Below are positions 48,686 to 60,889 of a stretch of 64,000 nucleotides of DNA, one piece after another. Under the pieces are notes generated by a model that did not search any database, was not told where the DNA came from, and saw nothing but the letters and a program-made list of their open reading frames with translations. Made by a program: the position numbers and the translations under genes. Within the stretch, counting starts at the first letter, position 1. The number at the start of each line of letters is the position of its first letter. Origin of the DNA: Aselliscus stoliczkanus (taxonomy: Eukaryota; Chordata; Mammalia; Chiroptera; Hipposideridae); assembly GCA_033961575.1 (NCBI GenBank), contig CM066733.1, positions 65,284,921-65,348,920 on the forward strand, written 5' to 3'.

Positions 48686-49576
48686 TAAACATTTTTAAGA
48701 CTCAATACAAAAAGGGCCAAACTACTTCTTTAGAAAGTTAGCCTAACACATTTATGTTATGAAGGCACTTGAACAGAATTATCAAAATTCAGGCTGAAAT
48801 CGCATTTAGGATTTAAAGAAAGGGAAGTTACTGCCACAGTCTGAAAACTGCCATCTTCAGATAAATCAGCTGCCGGGACAACTTCCGTAAACTATTTTTT
48901 GCCTTCAAAAGAGGAAAAACAAATATTCCAGCCTGTATCAACACACACTGACTATTATGTTGGAGATGTAGGGCCCAGCCTCAAATGATCACCAACATAT
49001 TAAGCTTTGGGTGTCTAAAAGACCTCCCTATTCTCCTGATAGAAACTGGATCCTAAAAATATAAGGATGGGAAATGTGCATGTGCAAAACATGATAGGAA
49101 TCTAAAAGCAAGGTTCGGGTGCAAAAAGGCAAACTTAAGCCAAGTTTTACCCCCCTTCTATTTTGTAGCGGCCTAATGTAAAAGAAGGCCCCATCAGTCA
49201 GGAGATATGGAGTCAGTCCCATCTGTTCTGAACAAACAACTAGCCTGGGCCAAGGATGCAGCCAAACCTCTCTGAACTTGATCTCCTCGCTTGTTAAATG
49301 ACAAGGTTGAACAAAGTCCCGAAAGTTCCCTCCTCAGGTCGCATTCTGCAACATTCTCCTTTAAATGTGCCAGGGGAGAAAAGGGCAGAGTGGTTATTCT
49401 CTCTGAATGCATTACGTCGAATGCTGACCACTTCATTTTTCATAACACAGCCAGCTCAAATAGCACTTGGTATACAAAAACGATTCAAGTAACTTTGCAT
49501 TCCCCACTCCTTCAGACAACAGGGACTAGGGAAAAAGAGGCAGGTACTCTGTCGGCAAGGAGAAAAGAAAGCTTAC

Positions 49577-50071
49577 CGTGGCCATTGCAGTAGTAGATCC
49601 ACTTCTCCCGGTTCTGGGTTGGGGTAACAGATTTCTTCAGCCCTGCCTTTTCCACAATGGCACTGGGATCCTGCCGGGGCCCCTTTTTGAGAGTCCTTGA
49701 GCTTTTCCGGATACTGCACACCACTATCACTACAAGCACCAATAGCAGGAAAAGCACAATCATCCAGGGCAGATGTTCATTGATGTCAAAATGCTTGTGT
49801 AGGTTCTGCCTGAGATGGCCCCTCTTGATGCCTTTGATGGGCGTGCTGGTCTTCTCACCCCCAGTGGCCTCCATGGATGGCAGCAGCTTCAGGATGTGTC
49901 TGTGGTGGGAGCCTTGCTGGTGGTTGACTACCTGGAGGTTTGGGAGGGTCTTGTTCACACCTTCCTCCCACCTTGCTGAGCTTGTGTTGTCAGGGACTGT
50001 CCCTTCCTGGATGCCACTCGGTACCTTTGGTCTAACAGAGGCAGAAGAGTTGGATTCTGTTGAGTTCATGC
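49577..50071 (-). CDS. TNFRSF21: TNFRSF21 exon 3: stalk, transmembrane helix, juxtamembrane region
   Basis: 495 nt: two bases completing Gly250, 164 codons and the first base of Gly415. The acceptor is ttctag|GCATGAAC; the donor is GGCCACG|GTAAGC. The first half is the Ser/Thr-rich stalk with four N-glycosylation sequons (N252, N257, N278, N289 in human numbering). The single transmembrane helix, [21 protein letters not shown], occupies about residues 350-370; the Cys at 368 matches the position reported as palmitoylated in human DR6. A basic stop-transfer segment ([12 protein letters not shown]) follows, then the cytoplasmic stretch ending [10 protein letters not shown] just before the death domain. 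The internal ATG at the exon start is not a start codon, because the splice junction reads through it in frame. Confidence 0.97.
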
Positions 50072-51635
50072 CTAGAAAAAAGAGTAAGGAGGGGGGAAGA
50101 GCTTTTCTATATTTGGGGGTCTACATATTCCCTCCTCTTCCTGGTCATCTCCAAACCAGGTCAGGTAATTAAAGAAGAGATGACCTTTGGAGCTTAAGAA
50201 GATATTATATTGCACATTTTCATAAAGACCTGAAAAGCACCTATATGTAGAAGGCAAACTAAGCTGAGTGGCTAAACTCATTCACTTTCTTGTACTAAAA
50301 CCAAGGGCTTCCTCAGGGATCCAATGTCTGAACTTCACAGCAGCTTCTCCTGTGCTTCATAGACTGAGCAAACACATGTATGTTCAGAGCTTTAGCCAAC
50401 TCTTAATCATTCTGACTATTCAGAGAACTACTTCAAATTTAATTCCTTTGTCCATTAATTCCTCCATTCACACCTTTTGCTTATTTCATGATGTAATGGT
50501 AAAACTGATACTATGGCTAAGATGAAAAAAAAAAAGCTCAAACTCGAATTCAGTTTTGACCAGTGAAAAGTTTGTTGTGAGACAGGTCAGCAAATAAAAT
50601 AAGGCAGGACTTTCTTAGTATCTTTAATTAACAGATAGATAAGATTTGGGCTGACAGTTTAGTGTATTTCTTTCAAAGAGGTTTCCACAAGTGGTCTTCG
50701 TTAACAAGTGTGAGAGCCAGAGATTTTGATTCCCAAGAGATAGGTCCCTGCTTGTATCAGCCTCAAAGAAAACCTAGTCAGATCATTTGAGCTCTCTGAG
50801 CTTGTTTCCTCATTTCAAAAGGGTGGTTGTAAGAAGGCCCTCCTTACAGGGTTATCATGAAGGTCAAATATGATCACATTTGAAATTATGCTAGAAAGCA
50901 CAAGTCAAGTTGGCTGTCATCTCATGAAAATTAAATTCAATCAAAAAAGAATTTGAAAACACTAAATTTTATATTCGGCCTGAGGTTCAATGTGAATTGA
51001 GGAAAATTGGGATAACTGATGACAGGCATCAAGTTAAAATCATTTGAAAAAAGTAAAATTATTTACCAGATGTGAATGCTACTTTCAATGTGATACAAAT
51101 TTGCTTGTGTCCTGAACCTTCTAACTTTCTTTGCCCTTCTTTGCCCCACCTTGGGTCCAATATTCATTCATCCGTCCCTTCTGGGTATCATGATATTTGC
51201 TTCTTCTCCCTCCTTCTGACTTTCTGGCTACGTCTACCCAGGATTGACTCCATGTTGCACACTTTCAATGAGGAACGGACCTTAAACATCTAAATCATTC
51301 ATGTATTGGACAAGTTTGAAACTAAAGCCAGAAGAAGTTCAGTGACTTATGTAAGGCCACACACTGTCCTTGTTTCGCTCTGTTCTTATTTTCTAGTTTG
51401 ATATGACCTAGTTTTTAGATATCCAATGCCCCTAACTGAAACTCTTCTGAGTCTAAATGTTTCTGAAAGGTCCAAAGAAGCCAGATTTAATTAGCTACAA
51501 AATGCAGGCCCCTTCATCAAGGGGTGACTTTGGAATATACAAAATGGAGAAAACATCCTTGGTACACATCCACTGTTGGCCCCTTCACTGGGCTCAAAGC
51601 CTGCCTCAAATAAAGAACTAAGGAGCTTAAGTTAC
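50072..51635 (-). other. TNFRSF21: TNFRSF21 intron 2
   Basis: GT-AG intron of 1,564 bp between the exons encoding the extracellular domain and the stalk/transmembrane region. It carries probable MIR traces near 50770-50880 and 51305-51365 and is otherwise unique sequence. Confidence 0.88.
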
Positions 51636-52287
51636 CTTTGGGAATATAAGTTGAGGAAGGGACTTCATGTGATTCCATGTGCTCAAAGCGTGAAAAGACG
51701 GTTGTACCAGGGGAAGATGGGGCTGTACTGGAGAAGGACGGGAGTGTGCCACAGACGTTGTCTGCCTCCTTGGTCCCTGGCTTGATCACCGCCAGGTTCT
51801 GACTCACACAGTCTGTGTACGCTTTGCATTTCATCACACTAGAAGGCACATCAGAGAAGGTCCCCCGAGCACACTGCTTACACCGCACGTCCTCAAACTC
51901 CGATCCTTTCTTCCGCACACCCCAACCCACAGGACACACCGTATGGGGGGCACAGGTAGCATTAGACTGGAACATGCCAGGTGGGCAAGTGCATTCTCGG
52001 TCAGTCAAGGCAGCACAAGGTAATTTCTCAACCATTGGCCATGGGCATGGCTGACTACAGTCATGGCATTTCTCTATGCCGTTCTCATGCCTGGTAAAGG
52101 TCCCCGCAGGACAACTGCTGCAGACACGTAGGCTTGTGTTGGTACAGTGCTCAGACACATAGGTTCCTGCCGGACACTTGTCACAGGTTAGCACTTGCCC
52201 GGTGGCACGGTCAACATGGTGATATTTGCCAATGAGATTTGGGGCCTTCTGTTCTGGCTGAGCAGAGGTGGTGCTAAGGAATCCAAG
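51636..52287 (-). CDS. TNFRSF21: TNFRSF21 (DR6) exon 2: end of signal peptide and four cysteine-rich domains
   Basis: First coding exon in the window, 652 nt (217 codons plus one base). The acceptor is ctctttcag before CTTGGATTCC; the donor is CCCAAAG|GTAAC. It starts at [10 protein letters not shown], the end of the signal peptide, and continues through the cysteine-rich domains that bind ligand outside the cell. By human numbering this is residues 33-249. Cysteine pairs and TNFR motifs are visible ([41 protein letters not shown]), ending with the conserved [10 protein letters not shown]. Two N-glycosylation sequons are present, NTS (N82) and NAT (N141). In the family, DR6 is an orphan-like TNF receptor linked to neuronal and lymphocyte apoptosis or restraint. 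The open frame continues upstream of 52287, but that part is intron. I see no frameshift or stop. Confidence 0.97.
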
Positions 52288-52884
52288 CTGAAAGAGACAA
52301 AAGGGAAGGGGGTAAGGAACAAAAACGGAATATGTTATGTCAGAACAGAGGGGAAGAAAAGATGGAACAACCCCACCGCCACCATCATCATTCTTAATAG
52401 AGATCTGACCAGTACTGTATCCTCTGAACACTAGGCTGCAACACAATAGAAAGGGAAAAGCAAAGACTCCAATTCCACCTCAGGGCCTGACCAACTAGCT
52501 GTGAAGCTTTGGTTTCCTTGTCAGATCTCTGTCTCAGCTTCTTCTTTTTTTTTTTTCCATCTGTAAAATGAAGCTGACAATACCTCTCAATTGATTATAA
52601 AAAATCAATTGAGAATATGAACATGAAAGCATCTATAGCTCATATTTAAAATGCAATATAGAAGTCAAACATCCAAATGCAAGAAGACAATAACCTGCTG
52701 AATAGTTGTCTTTCTTCCTATGACCCAAATGTTAAGTTACATTTCTTGATGCCAGGACGAGGCAACTGAAAAGGAGGATGGCATATATTCAAGCTGCTCC
52801 TTCCATAGCACCAGATTACCAGGCTGGCGTTAAGTGATAAACATGGCATGGTTTTTTCAAATGTTTCATCTATGCAAAGCTATA

Positions 52885-53017
52885 AAGAGGGTACCAAAAA
52901 AATGCATACACACTTTTAGAAAGGGAAAAACTGTATTAAAATGGTTAATACTCAATATATACCAATAATAAAAGATGAATACAAGTCAGGTATATACATT
53001 TTTTGGCATCCCCGGGT
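52885..53017. mobile_element. Tc1/mariner-like palindrome, internally deleted
   Basis: Ends gagggtaccaaaaaaatgca and acattttttggcatcccc match the family at 17772 and 47352, but about 80 bp of the right half is missing, including the ttgagcacctc segment. Confidence 0.72.
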
Positions 53018-56000
53018 ATTTTTGTCTGTTTTGTTTTTTTTTTTTTTTTTTTTTGCAAAACAGAGGTAAGCCCTTGGCAATCTTAATATGCTTTAAACAA
53101 CAGAGTTAATGCTTTTAGATGCACATCGTATTTGTTCAGCCTCAGAAGGCCACAGTCAATACAGCACCACCTGAAGCCATCTAGAAGCCCAAGCACAAAG
53201 CTGGGCTCAGCAAGGACTCGATAGACATTTAAATTTTATTTATAGAACAGAAACTTCACCCAGCTAGACTGAATTTTATACCAGCTTCCAGAATGAAAAC
53301 TTGAGGGAAAAGGAAATTATATTTGTGATCCTAAATCCTAAGGTCTTTCTAGGCAGGGAGGAGTGGGGGATGATTAAGAATGAATATTAAAACCAAGTTT
53401 TCTGCATTAATGAAGATGGAGAGGTTCCAACAAGAAAGTTTTCACTGTACTCTACAAAATGGAGAGAGGTTATGTGCCAAGAAAATAATGGCTGCCTCAA
53501 CTACTAGCTATCCAACAGGGCAAATTCCTTCGAAATTTGCCACTGTACCGGTAACTGAGAATAAAGCAAGATTTTTTTTTCAAAGTGATCAGAGTTCCTG
53601 TCTCCTTAGTACCCTGAAATTTAACCCAAGATTCAAATTTAACTATTTGAACCAAAAATATCACCTTGAAGTCTTTTACTCTGTCCCAGAACTGCCTCCA
53701 GTTGAATGACAATATTGAAAACAAATTTTCAGCTGATGAGAATATATTCATCTTTTCTTTAACCTGAGGAGATTTTTTTTTTTTTAAAGGATAGTGGTTG
53801 ATTTTCTTGGAAAGAACCTGAACTTCATCTTGGATTCTGAAGAAAAAGAGTCTGTTGATAATAATAAATTCTGTAATAACTTCCCTTTTCACTTGGGGCT
53901 TTTTTTGCTCGTGTCTTTGAAAAATCAGCCCCAGCCATCTTCTTCTAACTAAGCACAGTACGTGTATCAGAATGAGGAAAGAAAACTCATTACCATCTTG
54001 GGGAGCCCCAGTGCCATTTGGCAAGTACACGAAGACAAACCTTGTACCAATCTCCCCGGCGCTAAGAACCCAACCCAAGAGGCTGAAAAAGAGGCTCTGC
54101 TCTGTGCTTCTCCAAGTTCCATTGTGTCTAGTTACTAAGAGCAAAAGCAGTCCTGGATAGCTGCAATGTTCTGGAAGCTGGAAAGATGTATAAATAACCC
54201 AAATGGTAGGTGATTACACTTGTGCAAACTAACTGAAAGCCGAGAGCAGAATGAGCAATCTGGCCATAGAGGGGTGGTCAGAGACGAACATCAATGGTGT
54301 GCTATGGGATTCGAGTCTGGTCCCCTACCTGTGTGCGGAGGAGGCTGGGCAGTCAGCCAGACCCACACAGGGGGGTTGCTCCGCAGAACATGTGTGAGTC
54401 TAGGTGTCGGGTTGGGGATCGGATTCCGGGAGCTTCATGTATTTCCCCAGGGCACACACTTCTAAATCTAAATCAGGGATGCTACTAGGTTCTGCATTCA
54501 TCCCCTCTGATTACTGAACTACCTACCAGAAGTCCCCCTAGCAGGACACAATACCCAAACCCACACATTTCCCCAGTCATTAAATGGATTTTTCAATTCT
54601 GATCAAGTTTCTAATTAAAGCAAAGCTCAGGGCTCTAAACTGTATCATACTAGGTAACCCATTTAAGACGATGTGTCTCTAACAACGGACCATTAAATTA
54701 CCTCATGCTACAGGAGGCAAGTCCAGGTCCTAGAAACAGCTAACACACAGCAATCCTTCAGCAGTCTCACCTGAGCTGAACACTCGACATGAGATCTGTG
54801 CAAAAACTAGACAGCATGAAAGCATTGAACACATACTTATTGAAGACCTACTATGTATGTTGTGTACAAGGCACCGTACCATGGGCTGATGATAGAACCC
54901 TGCAAGCTCTATTGCAACCCTTACAGAGTACACCTTTTAAAACAGGGCAGACAGAAACAACTAGTTCCATCAGTAATTACTTAATTAGAGTTGAGATGAC
55001 TATTGAGAAAAGAGAAACAGAGTCCTATGAGAGGGGGTTTGGCAAGCACTTCCTAGCTCAGGCATGTTACAGCAGTGTCTTGGGGCACTTCTGAGTGATG
55101 GAGAACTTCACTCTGGGCAGGGGAATGAAGGGGGATTAGCAGAGGGAGCCCCAAGACAAAAGTCTGAAGCCGAAGAAACATCAGTCAGCTCAGGAACTAA
55201 AACGCATATGTGGCTCTACCTCAAGATGCAACACATGGCCATAGTTAAATGCGGAGAGGCTCCGCAATTTGATGGTAATCCAAAATGCAATGAGAAGTCA
55301 CTCTATATTTATACTGAAGGTTGGGGATAGAGGCATATAATCACATTTGTGAATTTAAAAAGTTATCTGGCTGAGAGTGGAAGGTACAAGTGGTGTGGGG
55401 GAGAGCAGATAAGAAAACCCATTTTGAAGACTAAAGCCAGGGTGGAAATTATGGGAAATTATGACCTGGACTAGAATGGAGGTCAAGGAAAGAGGGGGAA
55501 AACAACAGATGTGAGAGAGGTCAGGTCAGCTGGATTTGGGGAATGATTACCTAAGGAAGGGAAAATAGGAAGAAGTCAACGATTTTCAAACCAGACTCAA
55601 GAGATCACAAGACAGAACAGTTTTCAGGGCTATCCCGAGGGCTGGGAGGATACACATGAAGACCAGGGGCAGGGACAAGGGGCAGGGACAAGAGGCAGGG
55701 ATCCAAGCTTGCCATCTCTGCCTCAAACACAGCCGCTGATTCATCAATTGACTAAGGAAGCTTCCACATAAGAACTTATTAGGGGGAAGGTTTCGTCCTA
55801 AACAAAGTTTGAAAGTCACTGTGCTAGTGGAACCTAAGAGCTCTTTCAATTCCAAAGCTAGAGGCTAAGCCCATCTGAGCTACAAAGCTGGAGGAACTGT
55901 TCCCTGGGTTCTTCATCCTCAGAAAAACCCTGCTAAGAGGAAGACGTGGCAATGTCATCCCTTCCCCTTAACAGAGACATAGGTGGCACCTGAGACAAGT

Positions 56001-56384
56001 TATTTTCTTAAGTCCATTTGGTCAACTGAAGACTCGTGATCTAAAACTAGAGCTTTTTCCACTAGCCTGATGGCAACCCTCTGGTTTCTAAGAAAATTTT
56101 TAAAATGTAAAAATTATTCCCAAATATGACTCTGAAGGTTAAGCAATGGGTAGTAGGGAGGAGGGGGCCAAGTTCAAAAACAATATTTAATAATGTTCAG
56201 TACAAAATGTAAACACAAATTGAGATGATACTTAGAAGAAGCTACTGTTAGGGAAAATACCTGAATCAGGAGACACAATCATCGAAAAGTGCAAGAGAAT
56301 AGGAGCCAGAACACCCAAAACTGGGTTCTACCTGATCAAGAGCCTTAATTCTCTCATTTGTAAAGAGATGGGGAAATTAAATCA

Positions 56385-56551
56385 GAGGTCCACCAAAGCC
56401 TCAGACCTCAAGTGCAGCGTCAAAATTACCTGGAAAGCTTTTTTAAAAATTCACATCTTCAGGGCCGGCCGAGTGGCGCGGCGGTTAAGCGCTGGCTTGG
56501 GAAGCCAGCGGCCCCGGTTCAGTCCCACATATGAGGGCCAGTGACACTGCC

Positions 56552-56585
<34 letters not shown>

Positions 56586-56740
56586 CACATCTTCATTCCT
56601 ATCTCCTCAGATCATGGGGGTCTGCAAAGGGGCCAGGAATTTGTTTTGTTTTGTTGTTTTTTAAGCTTTCCAAGCAATTCTGATGCCCAACCAATTTTTG
56701 GACCCCCTGAACCAAGGCCAGACCCCTTTGGCTTGAATCT
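56385..56740 (-). mobile_element. MER5A-like hAT, split by a SINE
   Basis: Left part caaaattacctggaaagctt; right part caagcaattctgatgccc..ggaccccctgaacc. Interrupted by the SINE at 56462. Confidence 0.5.
56462..56578 (+). mobile_element. Bat tRNA-derived SINE, short form, very well preserved
   Basis: Close to consensus throughout: gggccggccgagtggcgcgg, cggttaagcgctggc, the self-complementary arm ctggcttgggaagccag, B box GGTTCAGTCC, and a long uninterrupted poly(A). Perfect 17-bp duplication aaaaattcacatcttca at 56445-56461 and 56579-56595. Inserted in a MER5A-like element. Confidence 0.95.
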
Positions 56741-56745
56741 TTTTT

Positions 56746-56848
56746 TTGTGTGTGAGGGCAGTGTCCCTGGCCCTCATATGTGGGACCCGAACCAGGATCG
56801 CTGGCTTCCCAAACCAGCGCTTAACCACCGCGCCACTCGGCCGGCCCA
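56746..56848 (-). mobile_element. Bat tRNA-derived SINE, short form, reverse
   Basis: Reverse copy with a short T-rich tail, gagggcagtgtccctggccc, and a full head ending cgccactcggccggccc. Perfect 15-bp duplication gcttgaatctttttt at 56731-56745 and 56849-56863. Confidence 0.94.
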
Positions 56849-56959
56849 GCTTGAATCTTTTTTGATTGTGAGAAACAAAACACTTTGGAGACAGCCCAAT
56901 TCCACTCTCAGAGCCCCTCCCTCCTCCCATCTCTTTCCCAACCTGGCTTTTTTTGTTTT

Positions 56960-57400
56960 AATATTGTTTTTTACATTATTATTTTTAATGACAAAAATAA
57001 GCATTCTTGTAATAATTCTAACAATTACAAAATAGAATAAAAATTGTTGAAGTATCTGCTCAAATCCACCCACCCTCAAAGAAACTCATGTTAATTTTGA
57101 TGTGCATCTTTCCAGACCCTTTTCTGAGCATATTTACACATCACGTATGCGTTCATACTTTAAGTTGGCTGTTTCAGTTGCTTTGGGTTTGGTTTGGTTT
57201 TCCGCATCTAAAGGGGACCAGCCATGCTTACGGTTCTGGGATTTGAATTTGTTCATCTTCCAATACTGCAACACTGAAATCTTTTCATGTCAAAGCATAG
57301 AGACTGCTTCATTCTTTATAAAAGTCAAGTTCTTTCCAACAGTATGGACATGCCATAATTTAGATGCTTCCCTCTGAGGACATGCAGCAGATTGCATCCT
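56960..57400 (+). repeat. L1-like 3' remnant
   Basis: caattacaaaatagaataaa..gatgtgcatctttccagacc..agcatatttacacatcacg has the layout of old L1 3' ends. Confidence 0.4.
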
Positions 57401-57648
57401 TGTTCATATGTCAATTGTATGCATGCATTTTTCTAGATTCCATATTCCCCTCCTCCCCTTCCCACTCCCAACCCCAGTTTCTCTTTTCCTTCTTTCTCAT
57501 CCCAAATCACAGGTACAACCATGTTATTCGCAGTCTTTGGAAACAGCTTTCTTCAAGAACAAAAGAATTCTCCATACAATCCATAATTTGGAACCTCTCA
57601 CTCCACCTTCTCCTCCCTACTAATGCAACATAGGAATAATACGGTATA

Positions 57649-57728
57649 TTGGGTTGTCAGAAAGTCATGACGCATTTTTTCTATGTTTTTCATTGCAAAA
57701 ATGCGTCATGATTTTTCCGACAACCCAA
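57649..57728. mobile_element. Mariner-type MITE (palindromic)
   Basis: About 80 bp. The arms ttgggttgtcagaaagtcat and atgatttttccgacaaccca, with gacgcatttttt against gcaaaaatgcgtc, form a nearly complete palindrome flanked by TA. Same family as the copy at 44125. Confidence 0.87.
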
Positions 57729-58174
57729 TAGTATTAACAGTAATACTATATAAGTATTTTCAGCCTGTGGGGAGAGCAGACCTGAAGAAGAAAAAGGAAT
57801 ACCTGGGCAAAGATTTAGAAAACAGAAGACATATTCTTGTGCAGCCTCTGCCTTAAGATCAGTTGGACCTGGTTTTACTGTGATTATCTAATTTCACCTG
57901 CTTCATGAAGCCTTCACAACATTTCCTAGACACCCAGATTCCAAGCAGATGAGCAAACTGTTCATCACATTTCCTGTTTCTGTTAGTCACTTTGGTACCT
58001 AATTACATATTGTCTTGTAATGTTTATGGATGGCCTCATAAGTGTATTTATTTAACTTCACATAATGATTATAAGTAGATCAAGGTCAGGGACAACCACG
58101 CAGATTGCACTTCCTCCCTTGCTCAACCACCTCAAAATGAAGATCATCAAAATAAATAAAAGCATCCTCTGAGC

Positions 58175-58378
58175 CACGGGTCAGCCAACTAAATCCTGCA
58201 CACCACTTGTTCTTGTAAATAAGTTTTATTGGAACCCAGCCATTCATTTAGGTAGTACCTATGGCTGCTTCCATGCTACAATGGCAGAGCTGGATAGTTG
58301 CAAAAGAGACCATATGGCCCACAAATTTAAAATATTTACTATATGACTCTTAAAAAAAAAAAAGTCTGCCAGTATTTG
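58175..58378 (+). mobile_element. hAT-type (Charlie-like) remnant
   Basis: cacgggtcagccaactaaat, ttgtaaataagttttattgg, catatggcccacaaatttaa. Confidence 0.65.
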
Positions 58379-58489
58379 CACTGATCAATCAAAAGAAATA
58401 TCAAGGAGCGCACTCACAGGAACCCTCAGGCCTCTTCTAGAGTCTATCAATGGGTAGTGAGTTCTTGGCTTTCTTTCTTGACACCTACA

Positions 58490-58855
58490 GTCACTTACAC
58501 ACCAAATCCGGTACTTTCATCCCCTGCTTAAAACTCTCAGTAGTTTTCCACATGACTTAAAATGAAATGCAAAGCCTTTCACAGAGATGGGACATCTTCT
58601 AAATGCCATTCCCTGCCCTCCTCTTCCTCTCTTAAATTAGGTTTCACTGCCTCCCCTTGTTCCTTTGTGTTTTCATATATCACTACCATAATTTTATAGT
58701 TACACATTTATCCATTTACTGTGTCTTCCTCTCTGGACCACAAACTCCATGAGGGCAAGGATAGAGTCTATTTTACATACTGATCCAAGCCCTCAAGGAA
58801 GAGTACCCAATTCAAGGTATACCTGCTAAGTGCTTGTTGACTAAATGGATGAATG
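58490..58855 (+). repeat. L2 LINE 3' remnant
   Basis: cctgcttaaaactctcagta..gaccacaaactccatgaggg..taagtgcttgttgactaaat, typical of L2 ends. Confidence 0.7.
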
Positions 58856-60667
58856 GATTTGCAGACCATAAATAATTAGAAGCAGCAAAATAAAGTGTAG
58901 TGGGAAAGGAGATTGTTGGAGATGAGCACAGGTATAAAAGCAATTGCTGCGAGAAAACCAAAAAGCCTCCACCACATAGCCACAATAACTCAGAGACACA
59001 GCAGTCTGGCATCCTTTGGTCTAAGGGCAAATAATTCGTTTCACCTCCAAAGACCATGATGATGTCACTCTGTTTTAGCAGAACCTTAACTGGCTTACAA
59101 GAAATATGCTCAGCTTGGTGCTTAAGATGAGAAGCAAATGTAATGAAGAATTTAAAACATTCCCCCCTTCATTTTATAAAAAAAGATGACACTAACTCAA
59201 TGCTTAGAATTATAAACAGTATAATGAGATTATTCTCCAGAAGGAACCTATGTTCCATCCTAGCTTGAACTTTAGTTATTTGGAAAATTTCATTTATTCA
59301 GGACACTTCTCTCACCATCAATAATGGATAAATGAGCAAATAGTGTACCATCCAAATGATACAGGATGTAAGAGCACTATAAATGTCTATTGAGCAATTA
59401 AAAGGGAAAACCCAGGACAAAACAAATTTCAAAGGCAGGAAGAGAAATAGGTCTAAAAAGACCATCTATAAAGGTTCCAGGGTCTCTGGATTCACTATGG
59501 TGCTCACATCACATCTGTCCTAGTGTCAGTTCTGCTTTAGGGCACAGAGATGGTCCTGACTGAACATAAGAAGCACCTGAGTGTGCTAATACATGTCAGA
59601 ACATTGATGCTAATTTATCTTTAACAATTCTTATACCATGACCTCATCCTTTAAACAGATGAGAAAAAAAGTTTTCTTATAGTTTACAAGTATAACATAT
59701 TTATGTCATTCTTGTTCCTTATCAAATTCCAATCACTTTTAATAAGAAATGTTGAAACTCAAGATAGTGATAAACTTTTGTCTATTCATAATGGATGAGC
59801 AGGAAGACTACTTATGAGTTTAATATATAATAGAAAAAAATGGTAATGCTGCATAAAATTAGTATTTTAAGAGGAATCTCAGTTACTGTCGATATTCTAA
59901 TAAAGACAAGGCAACCAAGTTACTCCTGAGATGGTGACTATAAAACATGCTAACACATGATCAAAAGGCAAACGCCAGGCATAGCTAGACACCTCCAGAA
60001 TTTCTAACCATTTTATTTTGAGCATCACATTAAATTAGTAATAGCAAGTCACGGACTGCTGGAATTCTCTAGGTTTGAAGGAAGAAAAAGAATGTATGAA
60101 GAGGAAAGCTACCAAGATAAAGCATCCACAAAGCACAACTAGAACTGTCCCCAGTTATATTATATTAATTTGGTTGGCTCTTGCATTTGCTACTATCCTC
60201 TCTGATTTAAAAAGAAAAAAAAAAAAAGTCGTCTGTTGCTAGAGCAAAAGGAGGACTGTTGGTTCAAGTTGTAAATGGAGAGAATGCCAAAGTGAGAATG
60301 TGCTGACTATAGGGACTGGGAGGAGGGCTTAGGAGACACCGGCAAAAGGAAAAAAAAAAAAAAAAAATGGGCAAGACTTAATTAACCCAGATGCTGTCTT
60401 CCCTGGAACCTGCAATGCAGAAAGAAGAGTGTGTGCACTCAGCATTCAGTCCCTGGATCACAGAACTTCCATGTCCTTCCCGCCACTGCAATTGCCATTT
60501 CTATAGGCGAAGACCTCCACCTACATGGAGAAGCCATTTTGTTAACGGACACTGGTAAAGGTTTGGGGAACCCTTCTTCTATGCCCACTAAGAATTTATT
60601 GAATCCTTATATTAAACCAAGGCAAAACTAACACCACCAGTGCAACAGCTCCAGCGTGGAAGTATTT

Positions 60668-60784
60668 TGTTGTTTTTTTTGTTTTTTTTAGAGAGCAGTG
60701 TCACTGGCTCTCATATGTGGGATCCGAACCAGGGCCGCTGGCGTCCCAAGCCAGCACTTAACCACCATGCCACTCGGCCGGCCC
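60668..60784 (-). mobile_element. Bat tRNA-derived SINE, short form, reverse
   Basis: T-rich tail, gagagcagtgtcactggctc, complete tRNA head ending ccactcggccggccc. I could not define a convincing target duplication. Confidence 0.9.
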
Positions 60785-60889
60785 TGGCATGAAAGATAAA
60801 CAAAGCCTATTTTGGCCTAGACTATGCCGAGCAGACACAGCCCTGCTAGGTCCCAGCTGGGGGAGCTGGGCAAGGGACTCAACCCTGGG

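Larger units (their letters stand above)
47990..48760 (+). mobile_element. L1 remnant, split by a reverse SINE
   Basis: gataggccataatttactta, tccctttggttatttccaac and aattgctgggccaaagggta are the usual old-L1 3' landmarks; the ATT repeat and the SINE at 48543 interrupt it. Confidence 0.6.
26645..49576 (-). other. TNFRSF21: TNFRSF21 intron 3
   Basis: GT-AG intron of about 22.9 kb. It contains several SINE copies, MIR and L1 pieces, two hAT-type remnants, a Tigger element, a mariner MITE, a Tc1-like palindrome and four microsatellites. The stretches 28000-30240, 32870-33780, 34080-35320, 35940-37310, 38000-38800, 38920-40540, 40650-41440 and 45180-45930 show nothing I can name. Confidence 0.9.

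Noticed and set aside
52288..52446. Upstream extension of the exon 2 open frame with its own ATG
   Set aside because: A clear acceptor (ctctttcag) at 52288 and the match to DR6 starting at LGFLST show that this part is intron.
53380..53709. 109-codon plus-strand open frame
   Set aside because: Antisense shadow of another open frame, with no domain or codon pattern supporting it.
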